In this document: positions 23,319 to 34,643 of the stretch, one piece after another
How the letters are laid out: each line of letters opens with the position of its first letter
How positions within the stretch are numbered: the first letter of the stretch is position 1
Assembly: GCA_029844215.1 (NCBI GenBank)
Contig: CM056726.1
Coordinates: forward strand, 35,643,001 to 35,707,000
Source: Przewalskia tangutica
Taxonomy: Eukaryota > Streptophyta > Magnoliopsida > Solanales > Solanaceae
Reading direction: 5' to 3'
DNA: 64,000 nt
Position numbers and translations under genes: made by a program
Notes under the pieces: generated by a model
Database searches by the model: none
What the model saw: the letters and a program-made list of their open reading frames with translations, nothing else
Told to the model about the DNA's origin: nothing

Positions 23319-26300
23319 TATATATATGGATAGCATTGGAAGACTTTGACTCTTTAGATATTTTGGAGACAAGTGGACAAGTGGGTCCCACTCCACTTGT
23401 CTTGCTACACTTGGCTTGAGATATTATATATACATGAGGGCTTGCAAGACTTAGTCAACACTTAGAATAAATTCCATCTACCTCTCCTCCATTATTGCTC
23501 TCGGCCAAAGGCCTCTTTGAAGACCAAAAATTCCTAAAATCTTCCAAGTTAGTTTGTTGATACAAGATTAAGGTCCCTAAACCAAGTGTTAAGACAAGGG
23601 CTATTTTATTCCAAGAAAATAATGGTTGGGCCGAGAATGAGGGTGTGAAACCCTAAGGTTCCGTCGACTTTTTGGAAGCGAAACATAAAGGGAAGATGAG
23701 TTTAAGGTTGTAGAGGATACAAATATGCGATGGGAACTTGAAGAAGTGGAGCGAAATGAAAACTGCAGACCATTGTAGCCCGGACTGTTTTGGACGTTAT
23801 TTTGGGCAAAAATGAGATAATAATTCTTCTTCTTTTAAAGTAATTGGATATTACTTATTTTTGATATATATAGATGAGCTTGTGCTAAAAATAATGAAGA
23901 TTAAAAAGTATTTGGGCCATTTTAGGGTGTTGGGCCGAGAATGGACAGAATTGGTGTCTTCGGATTTCGTTGGTTATTATCGTTGTTAACGTCACCTATT
24001 GTGTGTTATAATGAAGTAATAATGTTGTTGATACGTTTATGAGACTTGTATATAAGTGTTGGAACTTGAATTGAAATAAAATGGATTATGGAAAAGGACT
24101 TTGGATTGTTGTAGTTGTTGTTGGCCGAAAAACTGCCCAAAACTGTTAGACGTCGTTGTGTCATTTTATGGAATGTTTTGGGGTGTTATTATGCTGGAAA
24201 TATCAGCCCCTAACATGCATGATTAATGTGGTAAAATGTATAATGAAAGTCCTAAGGAATAAGGGTGTTAAAGGCTTCACATTGTACCCTTAACATGGAT
24301 TAATTGTGGATTGTTTTGTATAAATTGTGTGGCAGAATTTTACACGTCAAGTTAGGCGTGTAATACCCTTTGGTTAACTGTTGGTTGTGCCTTAAATGTG
24401 GTTTGTTGGTTGATGAATTCGAGCCTTGGAAAAGGTGGAAAAATACGTAGAAACAAAGGAAGTGCTGCCCAAATTTCTGTAGAATAAGAGGACATTTGGT
24501 ATAAGTATTACACTTGATAGCTTGAAGTTGATAGAAGTTCTATTGTTATTTTAGGTTGAAGTACTACGTGTAGCATATTCTACTTGGCATGTGGAATAGC
24601 CAATAAGGTTGAAGTACATTGGGGCGTATGCTACTTGTCGTGTTGGTTAGTCGTCAACGAGGTATGTGAACTTCTTCCTTCTATTGGCATGATTAATTAT
24701 TGGATTATACATGACTTATTTCTTGAAGTATACTTGTCTCGTTATTAGAGTATTCATGTTATTGATTCTATTCTAAAGGCACGTCTAAATTATTCATAAG
24801 TCCTTACCAAGTCTTATGGGAGATGTTGGTAAGAGTGTTTAGTAAGAATTGGAGTCGAGTTGATCTTGCTAAGTTACAACACTAATGAGACTTGATTTAT
24901 TTGAAAGTCATGAGACTAGATTTATTTGAAAGTTATGAGACTTGATTTATTTGAAAGTCATGAGACTAGATTTATTTGAAAGTTGTGAGACTTAGTTGAA
25001 AGTATATGAGACCTTACTTGAAGGTATATGAGACCTTACTTGAAAGTATATGAGATTTGATTAGATGAAGTATAAGAGACTTGATTTATATGAAGTATAA
25101 ATGACTTGATTTTGGGAAAGAAGAAGTAACTTGATTTAAAGGTATAAGTTACTTAAGTTTACAAGTGTAAGTAACTTGATTTTGATAGTAAAAGTATTTT
25201 GGGGTTCAACTCCCTAATATTGCATGCAGCGATTCTTTTTATAAAGAATAGATGTACATAGTATTTTTGGGTTTATTTCCCTAATATCACATGATTTGAG
25301 TCTTCTTTTAAAGAATGGATGTACATAGTACTTTGGGTTCATTTCCCTAATGTTACATGACATGATAATGCCTTGGTTGTATTAAAAGGAAAGATGTGGT
25401 AGTGTTTTAGTTTTCTAAAATGAAAGTTGTTATAATGGCTTTATGGGAAGTTTGTTATAACAGTTTCATGGAAAGTCAAGAGATGGTTTAAAATGTTATA
25501 TGGAAATCATGTGAGAATGTCCATGATTAAGTCCTTAATATAGTACATGAAATGAAAGTGCCTTGAGTTTATAAAGTGAATGTACGGCGGACGTACATTG
25601 TGGTAATGGATCTTAATCCTTAATGAACTATGTGATAGTGCCTTGGTGTTATAAAATGAAAGACTTGTTAGTATCTTGGTTTTTCTAAAAATAATAGTTC
25701 ATTCTATTTGTGTTAATAAGAGTCGGAGATGATTTAAATTGTACATAGTTTCTTGTGATAGCTATATGTATACATTCTTGATATTGGGACCGTGTCCCTC
25801 ACTGGAGGGCCGGCAATGTTATTGTGTTATTTACATGGACATGCTTACATGATAGAAGAATTTCATGAGCATGCTTCCACTATATTGTTCCATGGACATG
25901 CTTTCATGATGAAGGAATTCTGTGGGCGTGCGGCCATGATGCGGGTTCAATCCCCGGGTGATATTATTATTTCATGGACTAGCTCTCCATGATGACATGT
26001 TCCCGAGATGCAGGAATTCCACGGGCATGTTATATATTATACTTTGTGCATGCCGACAGTGATGCATGAATTCCACGGGCATGTTATATATTACACTTAA
26101 CGCTAACAGTGATGGAGGAATTCCACGGGCATGCTTCTATATTGCGGGTTTAAGACCCATGGTTAGAATTGCATAATGATTCTGAGGGCAGGTGTCCCTG
26201 ATTTTGACATGACTTGCATATCTTGAAAAGGTACAGTTGACTCTCGGTGATATAGTAGTACAATGGTATAGTGATACAGTGATATAGTAATACAGTGGTA

Positions 26301-26660
26301 CAGGGGTATAGTGATACAACGTACATTTGGCTTTTATTTTTATATGACACAGTTGGATCTGGTATTTGATTATTTTACTTGTCCCTGTCATTTCTTGGCC
26401 ATCTATGATTTTAATACTGTACTTTATTTCTGTTCCATACTTAGTACCTGTTGTACTGACCCCCTTCGGGGGGCTGCGTTCATGCCCATAGGTATTAGGT
26501 ACTCAGTTGGGTGATCCGCGAGCTTAGGATCTCCAGTCAGCTTCTATTGAGACAACTCCACTATGCCGGAGTCTTGTCATGTTGGTACGGAGTTTGTATT
26601 AGAGTCTTGTACATTTTTTGGTACGGAGGGGCCTTGTCCCGTCATAGTAATTGTCCAAAT
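23319..26660 (+). repeat. Middle part of the outer chromovirus solo LTR
   Basis: Non-coding. It contains short direct repeats: GAGACTTGATTTATTTGAAAG-like units of about 26 bp at 24885-25000, and units around GGAATTCCACGGGCATG at 26011-26130. A CCCCC-TTCG-GGGGG inverted repeat lies at 26460-26473. The right edge is the target site of the Tekay-type element. Confidence 0.8.
23425..23432 (+). promoter_or_regulatory. TATA-like box of the outer chromovirus LTR
   Basis: TATATATA lies 5' of the leader-like GAGGGCTTGCAAGACTTAG, at the same relative place as TTTATATAGATA in the related LTRs at 34633 and 40186. A promoter role is inferred from this shared position. Confidence 0.4.
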
Positions 26661-29528
26661 TGTTACACCCCGTAATTCCAGGACACGTGTAAGAGAACGT
26701 ACGTAAAAATGTTAGACTTAAAAATTGAAACGAAAGAAAGGTTACTTTTCCTACGGAAAATATTCTGAACCTCGGGAAGGAAAATGTTTATTAATGGGAA
26801 TTGAGTCCCCAAATTTGGTATTTGAGACTTATAGAATTTATTGAAATTCCGGGAGATAAAATATTTTGGACCAACCGGAGGGCAACACGTGTCACCCTCC
26901 ACATGCCCATGTTGGGCGAGAACTTGACCAAGTCAAGTAGCCAACTGGGCTTGATATTATTGACCAAATCTCATCCACACATTTGTTTTAATCTTGGCTC
27001 TTGGTGGTAGTATATATCTCCTACTAGTGCAAGACTAATTCCACACTTAGAAAAAATTCAAGAAACTTGTTGTGGCACATTGAGGCTCTCGGTTTTGAGC
27101 TCTCTTGGAAGACAAAAAAATTTCTATTGTTGTTCATAAATCCCAATATTCAAACCAAAGGTCCCTAGAGGTATTCTAAGGATATCCAAACACAAAAATC
27201 CCGAAAATACGACGTTAATCCATTAGTCGCAACATGAAACCCTAAGGTGTTCTTCATATGTTGGGTTAGAATTTGAATAGAAGTTGTTTATGAACTTCTA
27301 AGGGTTGCTTAGAGTGGATTGGAACGTAAAGAAGAAGAGCTAAAATTGCTAAGGATCGACTTTTAGCCTTGGATTATATTTGGGCTTATTGAGGTAAAAA
27401 TCTTCGTCTTCTTAATGTAATTGAAGATTACATGTTGTAGTAGTTGATAAATGAGCATGTGATATATGGAATGAAGTTTTAAAAGATTTGGATTATGTTG
27501 AGATGTTAAAAACCGAAAATTGGCATGCTAGCCATTAAAAATTGTAAATCAATTTGGTCGATAGTTATAATCGTTACATGTTATATAAGGAAAAGAATAT
27601 AGTTGTTATAATTGGTTACGAATTATATAACATGTTGGAAAAACGACTTGGATTAGAAAGGAATTGAAAAGGATTATATGTTGGCATGTTGTAGCTCAGA
27701 ATTGCCTAGAGTTAATGGACTGTTTTATATGAATTGTGGGGCAGAATTTTACACGTCTTGTTAGGCGTGTAATCCCCTTTGATTAGTTGATGTGTTGAGC
27801 CTTAAATGTGGCATATTGGTTATTGATTTCGGGCCTTGAAAAAAGTGAAAAAGTACGTAGAAACAGGGGAGGTGTTGTCCAATTTTCCGTAGAATAAGAG
27901 ACTTTATACTTAGAAATATTCTACGTTGAAAGCTAGAAGTTTATATACGTATTATGGTCATTATAGGTTGACATTCTACGTACGTCATATTCAACTTAAC
28001 AAGTGGATTGAACCGAAGAGGTATGTGGAACTTTCCCTATTTCTTGAGCATGAGTTTTGATAAATGTATAGTACGGTAGACGTACGGGATTTAAATGAGT
28101 TCGGTTTTATTTGATATCATTGACTTGATTTAAGAATGTCCAAGTTTGGTTGAGTTAGAGAATTAACTCACTTGATTTTAAAAAGGATATAAATGTCTTA
28201 GTTTTCTAAAGCATAAAGTTTTTATAACGGCTTGATGGGGAGTTGGTTATAACGACTTTATGGGAAGTTAAAAGAGTGGTTTACTTGATTGATTTCAAAA
28301 GAGGATCAAAGACTTGATTTAAAGAGTGGTAACTTATTTAAAGGTATAAGTTACTTAAGTTTTGAAAATAGAAGGATTTGATTTCAAAGCCTTGAAATGA
28401 ATTTCTAAAGGCATAGTAACTTGAATTAAAAAATAGACATACCTTGATACTACGGGCGTTAGTATCTTGGGGTTTCTATGTAAAAGGGTTTCTTTTAAAG
28501 GAATAAGAAGTACGTAGTACTTTGGGGTTAAATTCCCGGATTTCACATGATAGTGTCTTAAGATTTAATTAATGAGAATTAAAGATTGCTAGCTTATATA
28601 TGTTGTTCATGATAGCCGGTAGTTCTAGTGTTATATTATTTATTACGGGGTCAATTCCCGGGTCATTTTACATTTTACATTTCCGTGGATTTGCTCCCCA
28701 CGATGCGAGTATGGCATATATGCTCATGAGAGTCCGTACGGATCATGCGGGTGAAATAGTCTCATGCGGGTGAAATAGTCCTATGCGAGGAAGTTACCTC
28801 ATGTGGGTCCATATGACCTATGCGGGTGAAATAGTCTTATGCGAGGAAGTTACCTCATGCGGGTCCATATGACCTATGCGGGTGAAATAGTACCAGGAGT
28901 AGGATTGCATAATGATACTAAGGGCGGGTGACCCTAATTTGATCATAAGCTTCCTATTATTAAACGGTAAAGTGTACTCCTATTTACTCTCATTATCGGT
29001 AAGGCACATTGTACTGTTAAATGGGTTATCATACATGTATCCGACTTTATTTTAGACTATATGATTTCATTACAGTACTTTCAGTTTCACATACTTGGTG
29101 TATATTTTGTACTGACCCCCTTTCCTCAGGGGTTGCGTTCATGCCGCAGGTAGAGGTACACAGTTTGCTGATCCTCGCTCTTAGGATCACAGTTCAGCTT
29201 TTGAGATGCTCCATTCCTCCGGAGGTTCATCTTTTGGTACAGATCCTTGTTGTTGTAGATTCATGCATATTCAGGGGTATGGCGGGGCCCTGTCCCGTCA
29301 CAGTTGTTATGTCAAAATTCTTAGAGGTATGTAGTCATGTTTTGTGGGTTGGACTTGTAAAGTGTGTATTTCCTTGTTTTGTATGTATTATAGAAAGGTG
29401 GCCTTATCGTCTAGCCTGTTTCTTATTCCATATTGATGCATGTCTATGAGCTCTGTGTATATTCTGTTGGTTATCTCTTATGTATACCTGTAAGGGTGCC
29501 CAGGTAGGGCACCAGTCGGGTCGTGACA
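26661..29528 (+). repeat. 5' LTR of the Tekay-type element
   Basis: The LTR is 2868 bp. TATATAT at 27011-27017 is a candidate TATA box, conserved at 44828 in the 3' LTR. Near 28740-28890 there are tandem blocks around GCGGGTGAAATAGTC and GCGAGGAAGTTACCTCATG. The ORF at 29021-29449 is repeated in the 3' LTR at 46840 but shows no protein family and lies in the likely R/U5 region. Confidence 0.9.
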
Positions 29529-29532
29529 AAAG

Positions 29533-29544
29533 TGGTATCAGAGC
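29533..29544 (+). other. Primer binding site, initiator tRNA-Met
   Basis: TGGTATCAGAGC, four bases after the LTR end, complements the 3' end of the initiator tRNA-Met, the usual primer of chromoviruses. Confidence 0.95.
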
Positions 29545-29735
29545 GGTTAGTTCTCGGAAAGTGTCTATAGACCGTGTCTAGTAGAGTCTTGATTATCGGT
29601 GTGTTGTGCACCACATCTATAATCAGGAGGCTACCAGATATTTAGGATTGGTTTCCATTCTTCTCATTCTGAGATCGTGCAGTAGAGCTGTGTTAACAGG
29701 TTGATCTCTCTCTGACATAATCTTATGTATCAGTT

Positions 29736-31058
29736 ATGCCTCCACGGAAGGCAACAACAGCCCAGAAGGGCAAGGCAGCAGTAGGAGCTGCTAGTGGGAC
29801 GCAGAGAGTCACTAGGGCTCAGGCCCAGATTTTGCCTGAGGTTGTGGCCCAGTCAGCGAGTTCGGTTACACCAGCAGTACTAGAGGAGCCGAGAGCAGCT
29901 GCAGCTCCAGAGGTTCCGATACCTGAGCCTCCAGTTCCTCAGCCAGGGGCAGAGGATAGAGACTATGGAGAGACAGTCCGGTTGCTGGCCAGGATAGTGG
30001 CAAAACAGGACAGACAGGAGCCGGTAGCTAACCCTGGGGTAGACTGTTGAGGGTTAAGGATTTTCTGGGTTGCAATCCGCCAGAGTTCTATGGGTCGAGA
30101 CCTTAGGATGATCCTCAGGAGTTCATTCAGCAGCTTCAACAGACCATGCGGGTGATTAGGGCCTCAGAGGCCGAGTCATTTATGCTAGCTTCTTACCGGT
30201 TATGCGATATTGCAGTAAACTGGTTTGAGTCGTGGGAACTATCCAGGGGAAAGGGTACTCCTCCAGCTGTTAGGGACGAGTTCACAGAGGCCTTCTTAGA
30301 CCATTTCTTGCCTTCTGAGATGAGGAGAGCCCGGGTTGATAGATTTCTGACTTTGGGGCAGGGTGGCAGGACCATCAGAGAGTATAGCCTAGAGTTCGAC
30401 TCATTGGCTAGGTATGCGCCTACTATTGTGGCAGACATGGAAGATAGAGTCCACCGATACGTGGTAGGACTAGATCCTTATCTTATAGATGGGTGCATGG
30501 TTGTAGCTCTTCAGCTGGGCATGAACATTTCCCGTATTCAGGCTTACGCACGGGGAGTCGAGGATCGGCAGAGAGGTCGACGATTCGATAGAGATCAGCC
30601 CAAGAGGCTAGGGCAGCGGTCTCGTGGTAACTTTGGTGGCGGATCGGCAGGCTAGGTCTGCATCTCAGCCAGCACAGAGCGCTCATTTCCAGTCTTCTGG
30701 CAGACAGTTTGATCAGCCGGGTTATTCGGGAGCGGATCAGGGCTCCAGGGCTTCGGGTTTTCCGGAGGACAGGGATCCTAGCCGATCGAGACCACCCTTA
30801 CCTCGGTGTGTTCGATGCGGTAGATCCCATCCCAGGGAGTGTCGTATGTCTTCGGGAGCTTGTTTCTCTTGCGGCCAGCAGGGCCATTTAAAGAGGGATT
30901 GTCCGACCAGAGGTGGCACATGTAGTATGGTTCAGCCTACAGGGTCAGTGGTCGGGTCTTCGTCTTCTGTAGTTATGCGCCCTGGAGGGCAGGGTGTTCA
31001 CAGGCCAGCAGGCTGTGGCAGAGGTCGTGGTAGGGGTCCTAGTTCTAGCGGTCCTTAG
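29736..31058 (+). pseudogene. Tekay-type gag (capsid and zinc knuckle), broken
   Basis: The start ATG at 29736 opens a basic, alanine-rich N-terminus (MPPRKATTAQKGK) that stops at 30048-30050. The capsid region resumes in another frame at 30146-30655, with SYRLCDIAVNWFESW and FTEAFLDHFLPSEMRRAR, which is the Retrotrans_gag domain. After another frameshift near 30640 the nucleocapsid appears with the zinc knuckle CFSCGQQGHLKRDC (CX2CX4HX4C) at about 30859-30901. A TAG ends this frame at 31056-31058. Gag coats the element RNA in cytoplasmic particles. Family members have one continuous gag-pol frame, so at least two frameshifts and a stop separate this copy from a functional one. Confidence 0.9.
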
Positions 31059-31500
31059 AACCGCATCTATGCCTTAGCCAGTCGACAGGACCAGGAGGCT
31101 TCGCCAGTTGTCGTCACATGTATATTATTGATTTCATGTTGTGACGTCTATGCTTTGATAGATCCAGGTTCTACCTTATCCTATATATCCCCTCTTATTG
31201 CTGGTAGAATAGGAATAACACCTGTATCTATAGAGTCGTTTGAGGTAGCTACGCCAGTGGGTGATTCGGTGGTAGCGGAACGGGTGTATAAAAATTGTCC
31301 GGTGTTCATATACAGTCGTCAGACCCTAGCAGACTTGATAGAGTTGTAGATGACAGATTTTGATGTTATCATGGGTATGGACTGGTTGGATTCTTGTTAT
31401 GCCAATGTTGGTATAGAGACAGTTGGTTCGATTCGATTTCCGGTGGCCGGTTATTGAGTGGAAGGGAATCTTTGCGTCGTAGAGGGTAGGTTTATTGCTG
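31059..31500 (+). pseudogene. Chromovirus aspartic protease domain, broken
   Basis: The aspartic protease matures the gag-pol polyprotein. The active-site segment ALIDPGSTLSYIS is at about 31150-31190. The family normally has D-(S/T)-G, and this copy has DPG, so the usual serine or threonine is replaced by proline, though DPG may be tolerated in this lineage. The conserved FDVIMGMDWLD segment follows at about 31359-31391, after a TAG at 31347-31349. A further frameshift lies near 31450. Confidence 0.75.
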
Positions 31501-32470
31501 ACCTCAAGGTTAGGAAGATGGTTCAGAAAGGGTATATTTATCATCTTGTTCAGGTATTCGATACAGAGGCTGAGGTGCCCACTCTTCAGTCAGTTCCGGT
31601 AGTTAGAGAATTTACGGATGTATTCTCAGATGATCTCCCAGGTATTCCTCCAGAGAGGGAGATAGAGTTTTGTATTGATGTCCTGCCAGATACTCGGCCT
31701 ATATCTATTCCGCCGTACAGAATGATACCTGCTGAGTTGAAAGTGTTGAAGGACTAGCTGAAAGACTTACTGGAGAAAGGCTTTATTAGGCCTAGTACTT
31801 CTCCCTGGGGAGCGCCGGTGTTGTTCGTGAAGAAGAAGGATGGGACGCTGCGTATGTGTATTGACTACAGGCAGCTGAACAAGGTAACCATCAAAAATAG
31901 GTACCCCCTCCCCTGGATTGACGATTTGTTTGATCAGTTGCAGGGTGCGAAGTGTCTTTCCAAGATAGATCTGCGATCCGGGTATCATCAGGTATGAGTG
32001 AGAGAGATAGATGTCCCGAAGACTGCATTCAGGAACCGGTACGGGCACTATGAGTTCAGGGTGATGTCTTTCGGGCTTACTAATGCTCCAGCGGTATTCA
32101 TGGATTTGATGAACCGAGTGTTCAAGCCATTTCTGGATACGTTTGTTATAGTATTCATTGATGACATCCTGGTTTATTCGCCGCGGGCGAGGCGTACGCA
32201 GATCATTTGAGGACGATACTTAGAGTCCTCCGGAGCCGGCAGTTGTATGCCAAGTTCTCCAAGTGTGAGTTTTGGTTGGCCTCAGTGGTATTCTTGGGGC
32301 ACATTATCGGGGCCGATGGTATTCGGGTTGATACGACGAAGATTGAGGCGGTCAAGACTTGGCCTAGACCTACTACACCGACTGAGGTGCGCAGCTTTTT
32401 AGGGCTTGCGGGTTTATCGGAGATTTGTGGAAAAGTTCGCTTTGATCTCAGTGCCTTTGACTAGGCTGAC
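31458..32470 (+). pseudogene. Chromovirus reverse transcriptase, broken
   Basis: Reverse transcriptase copies the element RNA into DNA. Conserved blocks in order are EFTDVFSDDLPGIPPERE, ISIPPYRMIPAELK, LFVKKKDGTLRMCIDYRQLN (31818-31880), SKIDLRSGYHQ, FGLTNAPAVFMDLMN and the catalytic VFIDDILVYS (about 32151-32180). The catalytic aspartates of the FIDD box are intact. The frame is interrupted by TAG at 31755-31757, TGA at 31996-31998 and frameshifts near 32195 and 32420. The stops are single-base changes from glutamine and arginine codons in the family pattern. The fragments at 31458-31757, 31998-32210 and 32207-32464 are parts of this one domain. Confidence 0.9.
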
Positions 32471-33087
32471 TCAGAAAGCGGCTAAGTTCCAGTGGGCGGA
32501 TGTTTGTGAGAAGGGCTTCCAGTTATTGAAGGAGAAGTTGACGACAACTCTAGTTCTTACTCTTCCCGAGGGGTTAGAGGGTTATGTTGTTTATTGTGAT
32601 GCTTCGGGTGTCAGACTTGGTTGCGTATTGATGCAGCATGGTAAAGTTATAGCTTACGCATTCCGACAGCTCAGGAAGCATGAGAGGAACTACCCTACTC
32701 ATGATTTGGAGTTAGCGGCAGTGATACATGCTTTGAAGATATGGAGACATTACTTATATGAGGTTCATGTGGATATTTATACAGACCACAGCCTCCGAGA
32801 TATCTTCAGCAGAGGAACCGAACTTGCGCGAGCGGTGGTTAGAGTTGCTGAAGGATTATGATGTTGATATCCTATACCACCCGGGGAAAGCCAATGTGGT
32901 TGCAGATGCTCTTAGTCGTAGATCTATGGGTAGTCTGTCAGACGTACAACCGGATAGAAGGGACATGGTCCATGAGATCCATCAGTTAGCGAGCCTTGGG
33001 GTTCGGTTGGTTGATACCGAGGATGGCGGGGTTCGGATTCGAGGGGTTGCCGAGTCTTCCATCATTGAGGAGGTGAAGAGGCGATAG
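32406..33087 (+). pseudogene. Chromovirus RNase H domain and connection, broken
   Basis: RNase H removes the RNA strand of the replication hybrid. Visible motifs are FQWADVCEKGFQLLKEKL, the first catalytic aspartate in YCDASG (about 32599), the glutamate in DLELAAVIHALK and the later aspartate in IYTDHS. A frameshift near 32800 moves the C-terminal part (ERWLELLKDYDVDILYHPGK, then ADALSRR) to the frame of 32758-33087. A TAG ends this piece at 33085-33087, just before the integrase linker. Confidence 0.85.
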
Positions 33088-34302
33088 TATGAGGATCCGG
33101 TTCTGATTCGATATCGAGATACGGCTCTTCGAGAGGAGAAGAGTTCCTTAGAGGTAGCACCTGATGGGGTGCTAAGGTACGAGGGTAGATTGTGTGTACC
33201 CGATGTTGCAGGACTTCGTCAGCAGGTTCTCGGGGAGGCACACAACGCTCGTTACTCTATTCATACGGGGTTTACTAAGATGTACCATGACTTCAGATGT
33301 GTTTATTGGTGGGATAGCCTGAAAAGGGACGTAGCAGAGTTCGTTGCTCAGTGTCTGAATTGTCAGCAGGTCAAGGTTGAGCACCAGAAGGCTGGTGGAC
33401 TATTACAGACGATTGAGATTCCGACGTGAAAGTGGGAGGTGATCAACATGGATTTTGTTACAGGGTTACCTCGTACTCAGAGGAAGTGTGATTCCATCTG
33501 GGTTATAGTAGACAGGTTGATGAAATCAGCCCATTTTCTTCCAGTCAGGACTACTTATTCGGCTGAGAATTATGCTAGACTCTATATCTGGGAGATTGTG
33601 AGACTACATCGGGTCCATGCATCTATTATATCAGACAGAGGGGCCCAGTTTACGGCTAACTTCTGGAGGTCTTTCCAGAAGGGATTGGGGACACAGGTGA
33701 GTCTCAGTACTGTATTTCACCCTTAGACCGACGGACAGGCAGAACGTACTATCCAGACACTTGAGGATATGATGTGGGCCTGTGTTATTGATTTCAGGGG
33801 TAGTTGGGAGGATCATTTTCCTCTTGTTGAGTTTGCATATAATAACAGCAAACATTCCAGTATTCAGATGACGCCTTATGAGGCCTTATATGGAAGGAAG
33901 TGTAGGTCGCCGATCGGTTGGTTCGATGTTGGCGAGGTTCAGTTAGTTGGCCCAGACTTGATTCAGCAGGCTGTGGATAAGGTGAAGCTTATTCAGGAGA
34001 GGTTGTTAGCAGCTCAGAGTCGACAAAAGTCTTATGCATATAATCGACGTCGACACTTGGAGTTCCAGATTGACGATTGAGTCTTCTTGAAGGTGTCACC
34101 CATGAAGGGTGTGATGAGATTTGGGAAGAAGGGGAAACTTAGCCCGAGGTACATTGGGCCTTATCAGATTGTCCGTAGAGTAGGCAAGGTTGCCTATGAG
34201 TTAGATCTGTCGTCCGACTTGGAGGCGGTACATCCGGTCTTCCATGTTTCTATGTTACGGAAGTGTATCGAAGATCCATCCAGAGTTTTCCCGGTTGGTG
34301 AT
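33088..34302 (+). pseudogene. Chromovirus integrase, broken, left part of split gene
   Basis: Integrase inserts the DNA copy in chromatin. The N-terminal HHCC zinc finger (HNARYSIHTGFTKMYH, then CLNCQQ) lies at 33241-33375. The catalytic core shows the first aspartate in NMDFVTGLPR (33445), the second in ISDRGAQFTANFW (about 33630) and the glutamate in TLEDMMWA (about 33760). The C-terminal region includes KKGKLSPRYIGPYQIV and VHPVFHVSMLRKC. Stops replace tryptophan or glutamine at 33427-33429, 33724-33726 and 34078-34080. The reading frame is cut at 34302 by the insertion of the non-coding LTR element. The chromodomain part resumes at 44106. Confidence 0.9.
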
Positions 34303-34632
34303 TGTTACACCCCGAAATTCCATAGCTACTAAGTGAGAACATGATTATAGAAATAAGATTTGAATGTCGGAAGGAAAGGATGCTTACATTTCCTTATACG
34401 AAATTTTTTTGAGTTTAATGTGATGACAAGAATTAATTCTAGTAATGGAATTATTTTAATTAGAATTATGGACTTAGTGGATTTATTAAGTCTTGGTATA
34501 CTATGTTACATGTCCATCGAATGGGATGAAAAATAACTAAGTGTGGATGAAATTTATTTTGTGAAGAAATACTTGGCCAATAGGAGGTTAGCAAGTGCCC
34601 TGCCCACTTGTCTTGTGAAGACTCCACACACC

Positions 34633-34643
34633 TTTATATAGAT
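34633..34643 (+). promoter_or_regulatory. TATA box candidate in 5' LTR of the non-coding element
   Basis: TTTATATAGAT precedes the leader AAGTCTTGAAGACTTAG. The same sequence is at 40186 in the 3' LTR. This is the best TATA-like motif in the LTR. Confidence 0.5.

Noticed and set aside
29021..29449. 142-aa ORF conserved in both Tekay-type LTRs
   Set aside because: It lies in the R/U5 part of the LTR, and its conservation is explained by LTR duplication. No domain is seen and related LTRs do not preserve the frame.
29533..29544. Possible tRNA gene fragment at TGGTATCAGAGC
   Set aside because: Only the 12-base primer complement is present next to an LTR end. There is no tRNA body.
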